From: Bryobacterales bacterium
GTDB lineage: Bacteria > Acidobacteriota > Terriglobia > Bryobacterales > Bryobacteraceae
Reading direction: 5' to 3'
DNA length: 44,642 nucleotides
Assembly: GCA_003167255.1 (NCBI GenBank)
Contig: PMTR01000191.1
Location: 49,121 to 93,762, forward strand
Shown here: positions 17,823 through 26,482 of the stretch, one piece after another
How positions within the stretch are numbered: the first letter of the stretch is position 1
Layout: each line of letters starts with the position of its first letter
Position numbers and translations under genes: made by a program
The notes under the pieces: model-generated
Seen by the model: the letters and a program-made list of their open reading frames with translations, nothing else
Databases searched by the model: none
What the model was told of the DNA's origin: nothing

Positions 17823-17949
17823 CAAATGCGTCTTTCAGGGGTTATCTTCGGTCCCCTCCACGGCTGCGGTACAGTTGGTTCTAGCGATCCTCGGATCGAA
17901 AATGATGCCGGTTGCCACCACCGCCAGGCCGCTTACGGAAAGGGCTTCC

Positions 17950-20175
17950 ATGTCGAAAATCAATCCCGCGGCTGTGCTAGCCGCCCTGTTTGTGCTGGCC
18001 AGCCCGGCTGGCGCGCAGAATTCGCCGGCGAGCCCTGGGGCTGCCCCGCCTGGACCGGCGATCCATGCCACAGTCAATGAGGTAGCGCTGAACCTGGTAG
18101 TCCGCGATAAGAAGGGCCGGCTGGTGAAGAACCTCACGCCCGGCGACGTGGAGATCTACGAAGATGGCGTCCGGCAGCAGATCCGAAGTTTCCGGCTGGT
18201 GAACGGCAACGAGGCGCCAGCATCGCAGAGCCGCCCGGAGCAGCCATCGAGCGCGGAGACTCCATCCCCATCGCTCACGCCGCTGCCGGACGTCAACCTG
18301 GTATGCATCGTATTCCACAGCCTGGATGCCTCGACCCGAAGATGGGCTGTGTCGGCCGCCCAGGAGTTCATCCAGACCCAATTGCACCCGGGCACCTGGG
18401 TGGGTATCTTCAACCTCGATGCGCGGCTCACGCCTCTATTTCCGTTTACCAACAATCGTGAGGAACTGCTGCGCGCGGCGAACAAGGCCTTCTTCGGGAC
18501 GAGCGTGGATATTACCAGAGCCGCGGAAGCCGTTTTGAACTCCACCCCAAACCTACAGCTGATCGTCGGATGGGCGAGCGGGAACACCGGCGGCATGCTC
18601 GACAAGTCCACTACCGGGTCAGTGAGCATGACCGCCATCACGGGAGCGGATGTGGACAACGGGCCGGGCGCCAACGCGCAACGGGGGGACCTGGTGATCG
18701 AGCGCGAACAGTTCATCGGTGTCGAGGGAGCCCGGCAGATGGACCAGATGAACGCGATGGTCCGGCAATTCGGCAGGTTTCCCGGGCACAAAACGGTCTT
18801 GCTGTTTAGCCCCGGATTCACCACTACGGGCGATCCCGATCAGTTCCAGGCGATGGTGAACAGGGCCAACCAGGCTGGCGTCAGTGTTTATGCCTTCGAC
18901 GCCAACGGCCTTAACCAGACGTCCACGGCGCAGGCCTCCTCGATGGCGATGCAGAATGTCACGGCACTGAGTAAGCAGCAGGGACAAGCTGTGGCAGGAG
19001 TAAATGTTGCCGTTCCGAACGTCGGCCCCGCGACCGGCGGTGCCGGGTACGAGATGGGGCTCGCTCGCCAGGGCGATTACCAACGCGATGCCGTGCGCAC
19101 TTCGGATTCACAGTCGGGTCTGCGCGCCCTGGCCGAGGACACGGGCGGATTTCTGGTGGCCAATAGCAACGACTTGCGGAAGCCATTCCAGCAAATCGGC
19201 GGAGAGGTGGAGACGCATTACGAAGCGGACTATCGTCCCTCGCTCGACAAGTACGATGGGCATTTCCGGAAGATCGAGGTCAAGCTGGCGCGCGCCGATT
19301 GGAAGGCCGAGAGCCGGGAAGGCTACTTCGCCATACCGGACAAGGGCGGATCGGAAGCGCTGCGCCCGTTCGAAATCGCCGGCCTGATGACGTTGAATAC
19401 GGAACCGCGGCCGCACGCCTTCGAATTCCGGTCCGCGGCGTTCCAGTTCCGGCCGGGCGCCAATTCGCAATCCGCGATTGTCTTCGAGTTCCCGGGCGCC
19501 GCTCTGACCGCCGCGCCGGAGCCCGCGCAGAAGAAGCACCGCCTGCACGCTTCGCTGTTCGCGGTTGTGAAGGAGCCGGACGGGCAGATCGTCGATACGT
19601 TCGGCAAGGATTTTCTGTACGAAGTGCCCGACGACCAGTTGGCCGGGATCCAGGCCACGCCGATCGACTACCGGCATGCGTTCGACCTGCCGGCCGGTCA
19701 CTACACCGTGGAGAGTGTTTTGCTGGATCGCGAGGGGCGGCGTGCCAGCACGAGTACGGTGGAGTTCGATAGTCCGCAGGCGAAGGGTGTCGGGCTGAGC
19801 AGCCTGATGCTGATTGCGCGGGCTGACCCGCTGACGGCGGAACCGGAAGCGGACGACCCCCTCGTGTTTCAGGATCGGGAACTGGTGCCGATGCTCGGCG
19901 GATCGCTGAAGGCCGCCGCGCAGCCCATGTTGTACTTCGTGGTGTATCCGGATAAGTCGATTCCGGAGGCGCCGCGCATCCGCGTAGAATATTTCGTGAA
20001 CGGAGAAGAACTGGAGCAGAAGCAAAGCGAGCTCCCGCCACCCGATCCCTCCGGCGCGATACCGGTGTTGGTGAACGCGGCCACGAAGGCCGGAAATTGC
20101 GAGGTCAGGATTACCGCGTTGCAGGGCTTCCAGTCAGCCACGCGGAGCGTCAGGTACACCGTGCCGGCTCAATGA
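17950..20175 (+). CDS. exported VWFA-related acidobacterial domain protein
   Basis: A 741-residue protein. The ATG at 17950, preceded by GAAAGGG, begins a signal peptide (VLAALFVLASPAGAQ). A short N-terminal beta domain (VNEVALNLVVRDKKGRLVKNLTPGDVEIYEDG) is the hallmark of the VWFA-related acidobacterial family (TIGR03436 type). A von Willebrand A-like fold follows (NLVCIVFHSLDAS to about residue 400, with GHKTVLLFSPGF), without a fully canonical DxSxS metal motif. The C-terminal half is beta-rich (residues 480-741). The family is secreted and abundant in Acidobacteria; its role is unknown, perhaps adhesion or surface assembly. It is transcribed away from the BlaI-M56 operon across a 162-base shared region. 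Confidence 0.88.
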   Translation: MSKINPAAVLAALFVLASPAGAQNSPASPGAAPPGPAIHATVNEVALNLVVRDKKGRLVKNLTPGDVEIYEDGVRQQIRSFRLVNGNEAPASQSRPEQPSSAETPSPSLTPLPDVNLVCIVFHSLDASTRRWAVSAAQEFIQTQLHPGTWVGIFNLDARLTPLFPFTNNREELLRAANKAFFGTSVDITRAAEAVLNSTPNLQLIVGWASGNTGGMLDKSTTGSVSMTAITGADVDNGPGANAQRGDLVIEREQFIGVEGARQMDQMNAMVRQFGRFPGHKTVLLFSPGFTTTGDPDQFQAMVNRANQAGVSVYAFDANGLNQTSTAQASSMAMQNVTALSKQQGQAVAGVNVAVPNVGPATGGAGYEMGLARQGDYQRDAVRTSDSQSGLRALAEDTGGFLVANSNDLRKPFQQIGGEVETHYEADYRPSLDKYDGHFRKIEVKLARADWKAESREGYFAIPDKGGSEALRPFEIAGLMTLNTEPRPHAFEFRSAAFQFRPGANSQSAIVFEFPGAALTAAPEPAQKKHRLHASLFAVVKEPDGQIVDTFGKDFLYEVPDDQLAGIQATPIDYRHAFDLPAGHYTVESVLLDREGRRASTSTVEFDSPQAKGVGLSSLMLIARADPLTAEPEADDPLVFQDRELVPMLGGSLKAAAQPMLYFVVYPDKSIPEAPRIRVEYFVNGEELEQKQSELPPPDPSGAIPVLVNAATKAGNCEVRITALQGFQSATRSVRYTVPAQ

Positions 20176-20190
20176 TTAGCAGGGCTGCCA

Positions 20191-20229
20191 GTGGGGCAGG
20201 CTTTAGCCTGCGGCGGCCTTCAGCCCGCC
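20191..20229. repeat. degenerate copy of the dispersed hairpin repeat
   Basis: GTGGGG is followed by GCAGGCT (20196-20202), loop TT, AGCCTGC (20205-20211), then GGCGG (20212-20216) paired with CCGCC (20225-20229) around CCTTCAGC. The GTGGGG lead and the TTCAG loop match modules of the copies at 40311 and 44519. It lies just after the VWFA gene stop. Confidence 0.5.
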
Positions 20230-20332
20230 CATGACGAACCGAGAGATGAGAGTTCTCCTTCTCGCTCCGCCGCACACCGAGCCGGGATGACTTCGCACAT
20301 GCGGCGCGGTACGCTGGTTTGAAGGGGGACAT

Positions 20333-20575
20333 GTGCTCGATTACCGAGAGATGGTTGTTTCCAATCCCGGCGTGATGATGGGCAAGCCTGTAATTGCAGG
20401 CACGCGCATTACCGTCGAGTTGATTCTGGAGAAATTGGCCGCTGGCGAAACGGTCGAACAGATACTTGAGGCGCATCCGCGGCTCAACCAAGACGCGGTT
20501 CGGGCAGCGCTTGCGTTTGCGGCTGATGCCCTGCGCGCCGATGTCGTCTATCCTCTTGAGACGATTCCCCGGTGA
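20333..20575 (+). CDS. DUF433 antitoxin
   Basis: An 80-residue protein of the DUF433 (VapB-like) family: the core VSNPGVMMGKPVIAGTRITVELILEKLAAGETVEQIL is the family signature, with a predicted winged-helix fold. It should bind the downstream DUF5615 protein and repress the pair. The GTG start at 20333 has GAAGGGGG upstream; an ATG at 20351 is a less likely alternative. The stop overlaps the toxin start by four bases (GTGA), a sign of translational coupling. Confidence 0.85.
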   Translation: MLDYREMVVSNPGVMMGKPVIAGTRITVELILEKLAAGETVEQILEAHPRLNQDAVRAALAFAADALRADVVYPLETIPR

Positions 20576-20931
20576 CCTTCCTCGCCGATGAAGGCGTCGA
20601 CCGTCAGATTGTCGAACGCCTTCGCCTCGATGGCCATCAGGTTGCGTACGTAGCCGAGATGTCGCCTGGGATCATGGATGAAGTCGTCCTGATGGAGAGT
20701 CGGATTTCGGCGAGCGTGTTGATCACGGCCGACAAGGATTTCGGTGAACTCGTCTTCCGGCAGCGGCAAGCATCGACCGGCGTTCTGCTCATCCGTCTGT
20801 GGGGTCTGGGACCAGCTATGAAGGCAGCCATGGTCTCCAGAGCGATTCAAGAACATGGGCAGGAATTGGCAGGTACATTCGCTGTGCTGAGCCCTGGGAA
20901 CATCCGAATTCGCCGCGAGATCCTTCCGTAG
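20572..20931 (+). CDS. DUF5615 PIN-like toxin
   Basis: A 119-residue protein of the DUF5615 (Mut7-C-like/PIN-like) family. The acidic residues expected for a PIN nuclease are present: D6 and E7 (FLADEGVD), and the ITADKDFGEL segment with two aspartates. Partnership with DUF433 is the common arrangement. By analogy with VapC it would cleave RNA, but this has not been shown for most DUF5615 proteins. GTG start, overlapping the antitoxin gene. A second pair of the same kind, on the other strand, is at 31551-32127. Confidence 0.85.
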   Translation: MTFLADEGVDRQIVERLRLDGHQVAYVAEMSPGIMDEVVLMESRISASVLITADKDFGELVFRQRQASTGVLLIRLWGLGPAMKAAMVSRAIQEHGQELAGTFAVLSPGNIRIRREILP

Positions 20932-20975
20932 GAATTGAAACACGATTCTAACGGAGGGCTAACGCCGCCTTCCCC

Positions 20976-21548
20976 CTACGTCCCTCCTCGCCCCACCGCG
21001 TGCACCTCAATCTCCACCTTGTCGGCCACGCGCAGCAGCAGCACGCTGGGGTTCTTCATGCCCCATTTCTGATACGGCACTGTGAACTTCAGCGTGGTCG
21101 TGTAAACCCCCGCGCTCGCATCCACCTCCGCCGGAATGAGCATCTCATGCGCCGCCCCGTGGATGCTGAACTCGCCATGCACTTGGACCTGCGAATGGCC
21201 TTGCGCCGCCACTCTGCCATCCACGCGGTCGGGACGGAAGACGATTTCCGGGAAGCGCGCGCTCTCCAGAATCTCGCTCGTCATGCGCTTGTCGCGCGAC
21301 GCATTGCCGCTGGCTCCGCTGGCCGCGTCCACCACCAGTTCCCCGAATGCCTTGCCGGTGGCCCCGTCGAAGCAAAACTCGCCGCGCGTCAACTGAAAGG
21401 TTCCATGTACAGTGTGCAGCACGTCGCCCAGCGTAAACTCCACTTTGGTATCCGCCGGTCCAAAGCGCAGCGCCAGACCCTGCGCGGCCGCCGCCCCTGC
21501 CCAGGCAACTGCCCAGGCCACCGACGCCCATCGCGCCATCATTCTCAT
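20976..21548 (-). CDS. YceI family protein
   Basis: A 190-residue exported protein with an N-terminal signal peptide (VAWAVAWAGAAAAQG) and a lipocalin-like YceI domain: FTLGDVLHTVHGTF, GELVVDAASGASGNASRDKRM and FPEIVFRPDRV. YceI proteins bind long polyisoprenoid or fatty-amide ligands in the periplasm. The start overlaps the stop of the FAD oxidoreductase by four bases (ATGA), so it is the third gene of the aminotransferase - oxidoreductase - YceI operon. The context suggests a lipid-related function, which is inference. Confidence 0.9.
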   Translation of the reverse strand: MRMMARWASVAWAVAWAGAAAAQGLALRFGPADTKVEFTLGDVLHTVHGTFQLTRGEFCFDGATGKAFGELVVDAASGASGNASRDKRMTSEILESARFPEIVFRPDRVDGRVAAQGHSQVQVHGEFSIHGAAHEMLIPAEVDASAGVYTTTLKFTVPYQKWGMKNPSVLLLRVADKVEIEVHAVGRGGT

Positions 21549-22603
21549 ATTGCCGCACCCGTGTGATATGCCAACATCCCGGCAAACAGCGGCGGGTGCC
21601 AGGCCATCGCGCCGATCACCCCGCGGCGCAGGCGCTCGCTGCGGTCCAGCAGCAGCATCAGATCCGCCATTAACCCCGGGCGCCGTCCCACGCGGCGATG
21701 CTCGCTCTCATACAAAGAGATGTCGCCCCGCTCCAGCGCCGCGGCCAGTGCAGCGGCATGCTGGAATAGCAGGCACAATCCTTCGCCCGTGATAGCGTCC
21801 ACCGAACCGGAGGCGTCGCCCACCAGCGCCACGTTGCCGCGCCACACCGCACGCAGCCGGCGCGAGGCCGAAACCGCGCCACGTTCGCCCGGCAGCGCCG
21901 CCAGATTCCCTACCCGCCGCTCGACCGCCGGAAACTGCGCCAGCCCTTCGCCCAACCGAAGATGCGGATCGCTCGAAATCAGCACCACGCAAACTTCGTC
22001 CTCCGCCACCGGCGTGATGTAAAGCTGGCAGCGGTCGCCCCAATGGATCTCCATCAACCCGGTCCACGGCGCCGTCCGGTAATGGCGGCAGAAGCCGTAG
22101 CGCAGGCTCTGCCGCGTGCACGCATCCAGCCCCGCCCAGCGGCGAACGCGCGAATGCCCGCCATCCGCGCCCACAATCCAGTGCGCCGCCACGCGCTCCC
22201 CGGCCGCATGAACTCGCTCGCCATCGATCCCCGTCACCGCGGTGCCCCACGCCAGCCGCACTCCCGCCTGCTCCGCGTGGTCGATCAGCGCCTGGTGTAG
22301 CGCGGTCCGCCGTATCCCCAACCCGGGGCCGCGCGCAAACCGCGCTTCCACCGACGTCGCGCCTTCCCAAAAGCGGATGCCCGGAAAACGCAGGCCCGGC
22401 GCAGCATCCAGGTCGATGCCGAGCGCTCGCGCCGCCGCCAGTCCATCCGGCATGATCCCTTCGCCGCAAGGCTTGTCGATGGGCGGCCGCTCAGCGTCCG
22501 CCAAGGTTACATCCAAGCCGCGTCGGCGCGCGGCAATCGCGGCAGCGAGGCCTGCCGGGCCGCCGCCAATAATGAATAGATCGGTGGAAGAAGGAAGAAG
22601 CAT
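21545..22603 (-). CDS. FAD-dependent oxidoreductase, geranylgeranyl-reductase-like
   Basis: A 352-residue flavoprotein. The N-terminal dinucleotide motif is IIGGGPAGLAAA (residues 11-22), followed by the KPCGEGIMPDGLAAA segment characteristic of geranylgeranyl-reductase-like and related flavin hydroxylases or reductases. The second FAD motif (GNVALVGDASGSVDAITGEG) is intact. Such enzymes reduce isoprenoid double bonds or modify polyketides; the substrate here is unknown. It begins four bases after the aminotransferase stop and overlaps the YceI gene, giving a tight three-gene operon. No polyketide synthase or prenyltransferase is within the window. Confidence 0.88.
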   Translation of the reverse strand: MLLPSSTDLFIIGGGPAGLAAAIAARRRGLDVTLADAERPPIDKPCGEGIMPDGLAAARALGIDLDAAPGLRFPGIRFWEGATSVEARFARGPGLGIRRTALHQALIDHAEQAGVRLAWGTAVTGIDGERVHAAGERVAAHWIVGADGGHSRVRRWAGLDACTRQSLRYGFCRHYRTAPWTGLMEIHWGDRCQLYITPVAEDEVCVVLISSDPHLRLGEGLAQFPAVERRVGNLAALPGERGAVSASRRLRAVWRGNVALVGDASGSVDAITGEGLCLLFQHAAALAAALERGDISLYESEHRRVGRRPGLMADLMLLLDRSERLRRGVIGAMAWHPPLFAGMLAYHTGAAI

Positions 22604-22607
22604 TAGG

Positions 22608-23993
22608 TCAGATATTGGCGGCGCGCCGCGCCATCCCCAGGGCTTCGGACCAGAACAGAGCGGAGGAATGCGCCAGTTCCACCACCGCGCGCACCGCCGT
22701 GACGAACTCGCCCACCTGTTTCTCCGTGACCACCAGCGGTGGCGCCACCTTCAGCACCAAAAACTGGTTGCCGCAGATCTGCGTCAGGATGCGGTGGTCG
22801 CGGAACAAGCGCATCACCACCACCTGCCCGAACATCGCCGGATGAATGTGCTGGAAAGCTTCGTAGGCCACCCGCAGCCGAAGCTGCCCCGGCGGTTGGA
22901 ACTCGATCCCGCAGAGCATCCCGATCCCGCGCACGGCCTTCACCATGTCATAAGGCGCCAGCTCTTCGGAGAGCTTGTGGCGCAGAAGAGCGCCCAACCG
23001 TGCCGCGCGCTCGCCCAGCGATTCGTGCTCCAGAACATCCAGCGTGGCGAGGCCGGCCCGCATCGCCAGCGCGTTTTCGCCGAATGTCGAGGCGTGGATG
23101 AACGCCCGCTTCAGCGAACTGAAGACCGAGTCCGAAACTGCTGCCGACATCAGCACCGCGCCCACCGGCACCAGGCCCCCGGAGAGAGCTTTGGCCATCA
23201 CCACCATGTCCGGCTCCGCCTGGTAGCGGTGCGCCGCCAGAAAGGTGCCGCTGCGGTACATGCCGGTCTGCACTTCGTCCAGCACCAGCAGCGAGCCGTA
23301 CCGCCGGCAGAGCCGCTCCGCGGCCGCCAGGTAGTCCGCGGGCGGCACGCGAATGCCGTTTTCGGCCTGCACCGGCTCCACGAAGAACGCCGCGAACTTC
23401 CTGGTGGCGAGCTGCCGTTCCAACGCTTCCAGATCGCCGAAGGGCACGCCTTCCGTGCCTTGCAGCATGGGGCCGAAGCCTTCCTGCCAGAAACTGCCGC
23501 TCATCAGCGAGAGCGCGCCGCACGTCAACCCGTGAAAGCCGCCCTCGGCATAGAGCAACCCGGCGCGGCCGGTGTGCGCCCGCGCGAACTTGATGGCCGC
23601 CTCGATCCCCTCGCTGCCCGAGCTCGTAAAAAACACGCGGTGCAGCCGTCCGCCGGCCCGTTCCACCAGCCGCGCCGCCAGTTCCCCGGCCAGTTCCGGA
23701 ACATGGCTCTGCAGCATCGCCGGCCCCGACCGGTCCAGCTCCTCTTTCAGCGCCGCCACGATGGCGGGATGGTTGTGCCCGGCGTTGTGCACCGAGTACC
23801 CCGACAGGAAATCCAGGATCCGGCGTCGGTCCGTGGTAAACAGCTCGCACCCCGAACACCGCTGGTAATCCGCGTTCATCTGCAACAGGTCGAGCAGGCG
23901 GACCCATTGCGGATTGACGTGCTCCGCGTAGAGACTGCCGGCTGAGGCCACTGGTTTGGGGGCTGTCATCTCGATTTGGTTTTGCTTTTCCAC
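22608..23993 (-). CDS. class III PLP-dependent aminotransferase
   Basis: A 461-residue enzyme of the ornithine/acetylornithine aminotransferase superfamily. The phosphate-binding segment SSGSEG (residues 124-129), the cofactor motif LVLDEVQTG (236-244) and the Schiff-base lysine K268 (MVVMAKALSGG) are all present. An N-terminal extension of about 40 residues precedes the fold. The amino donor and acceptor are unknown. The GTG at 23993 and an ATG at 23969 are both possible starts; neither has a convincing Shine-Dalgarno. As first gene of the operon with an FAD oxidoreductase and YceI protein it may make an amine on a lipid-like molecule, which is only a hypothesis. Confidence 0.9.
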   Translation of the reverse strand: MEKQNQIEMTAPKPVASAGSLYAEHVNPQWVRLLDLLQMNADYQRCSGCELFTTDRRRILDFLSGYSVHNAGHNHPAIVAALKEELDRSGPAMLQSHVPELAGELAARLVERAGGRLHRVFFTSSGSEGIEAAIKFARAHTGRAGLLYAEGGFHGLTCGALSLMSGSFWQEGFGPMLQGTEGVPFGDLEALERQLATRKFAAFFVEPVQAENGIRVPPADYLAAAERLCRRYGSLLVLDEVQTGMYRSGTFLAAHRYQAEPDMVVMAKALSGGLVPVGAVLMSAAVSDSVFSSLKRAFIHASTFGENALAMRAGLATLDVLEHESLGERAARLGALLRHKLSEELAPYDMVKAVRGIGMLCGIEFQPPGQLRLRVAYEAFQHIHPAMFGQVVVMRLFRDHRILTQICGNQFLVLKVAPPLVVTEKQVGEFVTAVRAVVELAHSSALFWSEALGMARRAANI

Positions 23994-24079
23994 TTCCGGC
24001 AGACTCGTGCTTCCTTAAGGCGGCCCTTCACCAGCGTAATGCCACATAGTTTTCGCGCCACCACGCACCTGCATTGATC

Positions 24080-24205
24080 GTGGGGCAGTCCCCCTGGACT
24101 GCGACCGACGCCCCCGTCGGCCTGCTCGCGCTTTGCAGGATGCTGATATCGTTGCTCCGGCCGCGGGACGAGGGCGTCCCGCGCAGACCAGGGGGTCTGC
24201 CCCAC
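24080..24205 (+). repeat. 126-bp palindromic element, copy A
   Basis: The element is bounded by 24-base inverted ends beginning GTGGGG and ending CCCCAC. Each end is itself a hairpin: GCAGTCC, loop CCCT, GGACTGC on the left; GCAGACC, loop AGGG, GGTCTGC on the right. Inside are CCGACG, loop CCCC, CGTCGG and GCGGGACG, loop AGGG, CGTCCCGC, around an unpaired core containing GATGCTGATAT (24139-24149). Copy B at 26483-26607 has the same plan in inverse orientation. No open reading frame is present, so any mobility would depend on a protein encoded elsewhere. Confidence 0.85.
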
Positions 24206-24468
24206 AAACTCTGCAGCATTCCGGCTATTGGGAAAACTATGTGGCATTGCCCTCACCAGCGGCCGGCGCACAGATCATCCACTTATCCAGTGGGACGCGC
24301 GCAACCCGCAGCCGGTTGCGATGCTCTGCACTTGGCCGCAATGCGAAGCCACCGAACCGGTAGCCCGCACAAATCATATTTATATGGAAAGACGGGATTT
24401 CCGGGTTTTGGATTTTCCCGGCAAGGCAGAGCGACAGACTGCCCCACAAGGGCGCCCCCCACCCCCGC
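24206..24468. other. gene-free segment
   Basis: Together with 23994-24205 this makes a 475-base gap. Beyond copy A of the palindromic element I see only a short AT-rich patch (24369-24386) and a CTGCCCCACAAGG sequence (24438-24450) resembling the flank of the dispersed repeats. No open frame here has recognisable protein character. Confidence 0.5.
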
Positions 24469-24735
24469 CTATTGCAACCTGGGCCGCATCTGTTCGTTCG
24501 AGATCAGCCCGTCGAAAATCGCCAGCACCTGTTTGCGATAGGCGTACACGCGGTGCAGATTCTCGCGGAAGGAGGCCTCGAAATCGCGCGCCCGCATCCA
24601 CTTCTCCAGCATGGTGCGAGGCACGTCGATGTCCTGCCGCAACGCATCCACATCGTGTCCCCGCAGGAAGAGGCCGTAGAAAAAGGCGGCTTCCCGTTGG
24701 GGCGCCAGGGGATCGTATTCGTCGCGCACCGTCAT
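24469..24735 (-). CDS. small conserved-looking protein, possible helix-turn-helix
   Basis: An 88-residue, mostly helical protein beginning MTVRDEYDPLAPQREAAF. The stretch LRQDIDVPRTMLEKWMRARDF resembles a helix-turn-helix, followed by a long amphipathic helix (FRENLHRVYAYRKQVLAIFDGLI). I do not recognise the family, and the DNA-binding idea is tentative. The ATG at 24735 was chosen because upstream codons look unrelated to a protein. It is divergent from the cupin gene, with 86 bases between. Confidence 0.6.
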   Translation of the reverse strand: MTVRDEYDPLAPQREAAFFYGLFLRGHDVDALRQDIDVPRTMLEKWMRARDFEASFRENLHRVYAYRKQVLAIFDGLISNEQMRPRLQ

Positions 24736-24821
24736 AACGTCCAGGCGAAAATGACAGTATACCCATGGCCCCAACCTTCCGGCAAGTCAGTTGCGTTAAG
24801 ATCCCGTGAGAGGACCGAACC

Positions 24822-25184
24822 GTGCCGACCCTGATCCCTGCCGCCACCCGCGTGGCCGCCGCCGGAAACAAACCCAAATTGATCGACGAATATTTTGGAC
24901 GTGTAAATTCCGCACACGAACATGTCAGCATCGCCCATATGCGCAGCCCTGGCGGCTGGCAGGAGCCTGGACAAAAACCGGAGTTCGAGGAATTTACGGT
25001 CGTGCTAAAAGGCACGCTGCGCGTGGAGCACGCCGCCGGGTTCATCGATGTGGCTGCCGGCCAGGCTATCGTCGCACACCGCGGCGAGTGGGTGCGCTAC
25101 AGCACGCCATCACCCGAGGGCGCCGAATACATCGCCGTCTGCCTGCCCGCCTTTTCCATGGCCGGTGTCCACCGCGACGCCTGA
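24822..25184 (+). CDS. small cupin-domain protein
   Basis: A 120-residue single cupin barrel: FEEFTVVLKGTLRVEHAAGFIDVAAGQAIVAHRGEWVRY matches the two cupin motifs, but several usual metal-ligand histidines are replaced (E and F in motif 1, one His in motif 2), so metal binding is uncertain. Small cupins serve as sugar-binding, isomerase or stress proteins. GTG start at 24822. It is convergent with the PilZ gene, four bases between the stops. Confidence 0.8.
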   Translation: MPTLIPAATRVAAAGNKPKLIDEYFGRVNSAHEHVSIAHMRSPGGWQEPGQKPEFEEFTVVLKGTLRVEHAAGFIDVAAGQAIVAHRGEWVRYSTPSPEGAEYIAVCLPAFSMAGVHRDA

Positions 25185-25188
25185 GGCG

Positions 25189-25560
25189 TCACGCACTCCC
25201 TGCCGCCGCCGTGGCGCCGCGCGTCCGAAATTCGTAGCGCACAATCCGTACCGCCGCGCAGGTCGCGTCCGATCGCACCACCCGCCCCGTCGCCACGAAC
25301 TGCAGCGGGCATGTGCCGCCCAGCCGCGCCGGCCAATTCACCGAGAGTTCCACGGTGCGCCCCACCGGCAGCTTCTCGCCGGTGGTGAACAGAATTCCTC
25401 CGCTGCCAAAGTTCAGCGTCTTCCCTATGCCGCTGGCTTTCGAAGTCTTCGACAGCATTACCGAGTATTTGACATCCTCCTGGACGGGAAACCGGCTGGT
25501 TCCTCGCCGATCGGGCATGCCTCCGAAATTTGCACTTCCTTCATCAGTGCTGATTTCCAT
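25189..25560 (-). CDS. PilZ domain protein
   Basis: A 123-residue PilZ protein. The RxxxR motif of cyclic-di-GMP receptors is present as R19-G-T-S-R23 (with R18 also basic). The second motif, normally D/N-x-S-x-x-G, reads N50-F-G-S-G-G55, so the third-position serine is a glycine. The rest follows the PilZ barrel (LPVGRTVELSVNWP, ATGRVVRSD). It probably binds cyclic di-GMP, but weaker binding or a changed role is possible. Start ATG 25560 with GGGAG just upstream; an internal ATG at residue 15 would still retain the motif. Confidence 0.85.
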   Translation of the reverse strand: MEISTDEGSANFGGMPDRRGTSRFPVQEDVKYSVMLSKTSKASGIGKTLNFGSGGILFTTGEKLPVGRTVELSVNWPARLGGTCPLQFVATGRVVRSDATCAAVRIVRYEFRTRGATAAAGSA

Positions 25561-25703
25561 CTGCTCCCATCATCCAGGACCACGGCGCGGCTCACAATAG
25601 TTCTAAAGGCACAAAACAGCCTTAACCGTGATGGTACTTTGGTGGGACGCAGTCATTATCCTGTATTGCAAGGGTGATAAGTGCGTTCTGATACTCTGGA
25701 TTC

Positions 25704-26450
25704 ATGGACCAGGATCAGCTCCGTTCCTTGTTCGAGCAGGTCCGTGACGGCGCGGTCGATATCGATGCTGCCATCGCGCGCATGCGCCACATGCCCTTCG
25801 AAGACCTGGGCTTCGCCAAGGTCGATCACCATCGCGCCCTGCGGCACGGCATTCCGGAAGTCATCTTCGCCAAGGGCAAGACCCCCGATCAGGTGGTCGC
25901 CATCGCCGCCAGCCTGCTGCAGAATTCGCGCAACGTTCTGATCACCCGCGCCGACCCGGTTTGCGCCGCGGCCGTCACCACCGAGTTGCCCGGCGCCGAA
26001 TACGCGGTCCTCTCCGGCGCCATCCGTTTCTGGGGCGACCGCACCGTTCACGGCAAAGGCCGCATCGCCGTGGTTTGCGCCGGCACCAGCGATATGCCGG
26101 TCGCCGAAGAAGCCCAGATCACCGCGGAATTGATGGGCAATGAAGTCGACGCCATCAACGACATCGGCGTGGCCGGCATCCACCGCCTGATGAGCAACCG
26201 CGAGCGCCTCACCGAAGCCCGCGTCATCGTGGTCTGCGCCGGCATGGAGGGTGCGCTTCCCAGCGTGGTGGGAGGCATGGTTTCGTGCCCGGTGATCGCC
26301 GTGCCGACCAGCGTCGGCTATGGCGCCAGCTTCCACGGCCTGGCCGCCCTGCTCGGCATGCTCAACAGTTGCGCCTCGAACGTCACGGTGGTGAACATCG
26401 ACAACGGCTTCGGCGCCGGCTACGTGGCCAGCCTGATCAACCGGCTGTAG
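25704..26450 (+). CDS. larB: nickel-pincer cofactor biosynthesis protein LarB
   Basis: A 248-residue protein of the LarB family, related to the PurE carboxylase fold. The C-terminal half has the PurE-like segments [40 protein letters not shown] and [16 protein letters not shown], all typical of LarB. LarB carboxylates nicotinic acid adenine dinucleotide to pyridinium-3,5-biscarboxylic acid mononucleotide, the first step to the nickel-pincer cofactor of lactate racemase. larC and larE are not in the window, so the pathway must be completed elsewhere. It lies in the 2.3-kb segment between the inverted palindromic elements A and B. Confidence 0.93.
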   Translation: MDQDQLRSLFEQVRDGAVDIDAAIARMRHMPFEDLGFAKVDHHRALRHGIPEVIFAKGKTPDQVVAIAASLLQNSRNVLITRADPVCAAAVTTELPGAEYAVLSGAIRFWGDRTVHGKGRIAVVCAGTSDMPVAEEAQITAELMGNEVDAINDIGVAGIHRLMSNRERLTEARVIVVCAGMEGALPSVVGGMVSCPVIAVPTSVGYGASFHGLAALLGMLNSCASNVTVVNIDNGFGAGYVASLINRL

Positions 26451-26482
26451 CGCTCGCGACAAGCGGGGTTCGGACGTAAGTT

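Noticed and set aside
22242-23945. 567-codon plus-strand frame antisense to the aminotransferase and oxidoreductase
   Set aside because: Arg/His-rich, no motif; antisense of two clearly recognised genes.
24206-24468. Short open frames in the gene-free segment
   Set aside because: No Shine-Dalgarno, no family resemblance, sequence partly built of repeat flanks.
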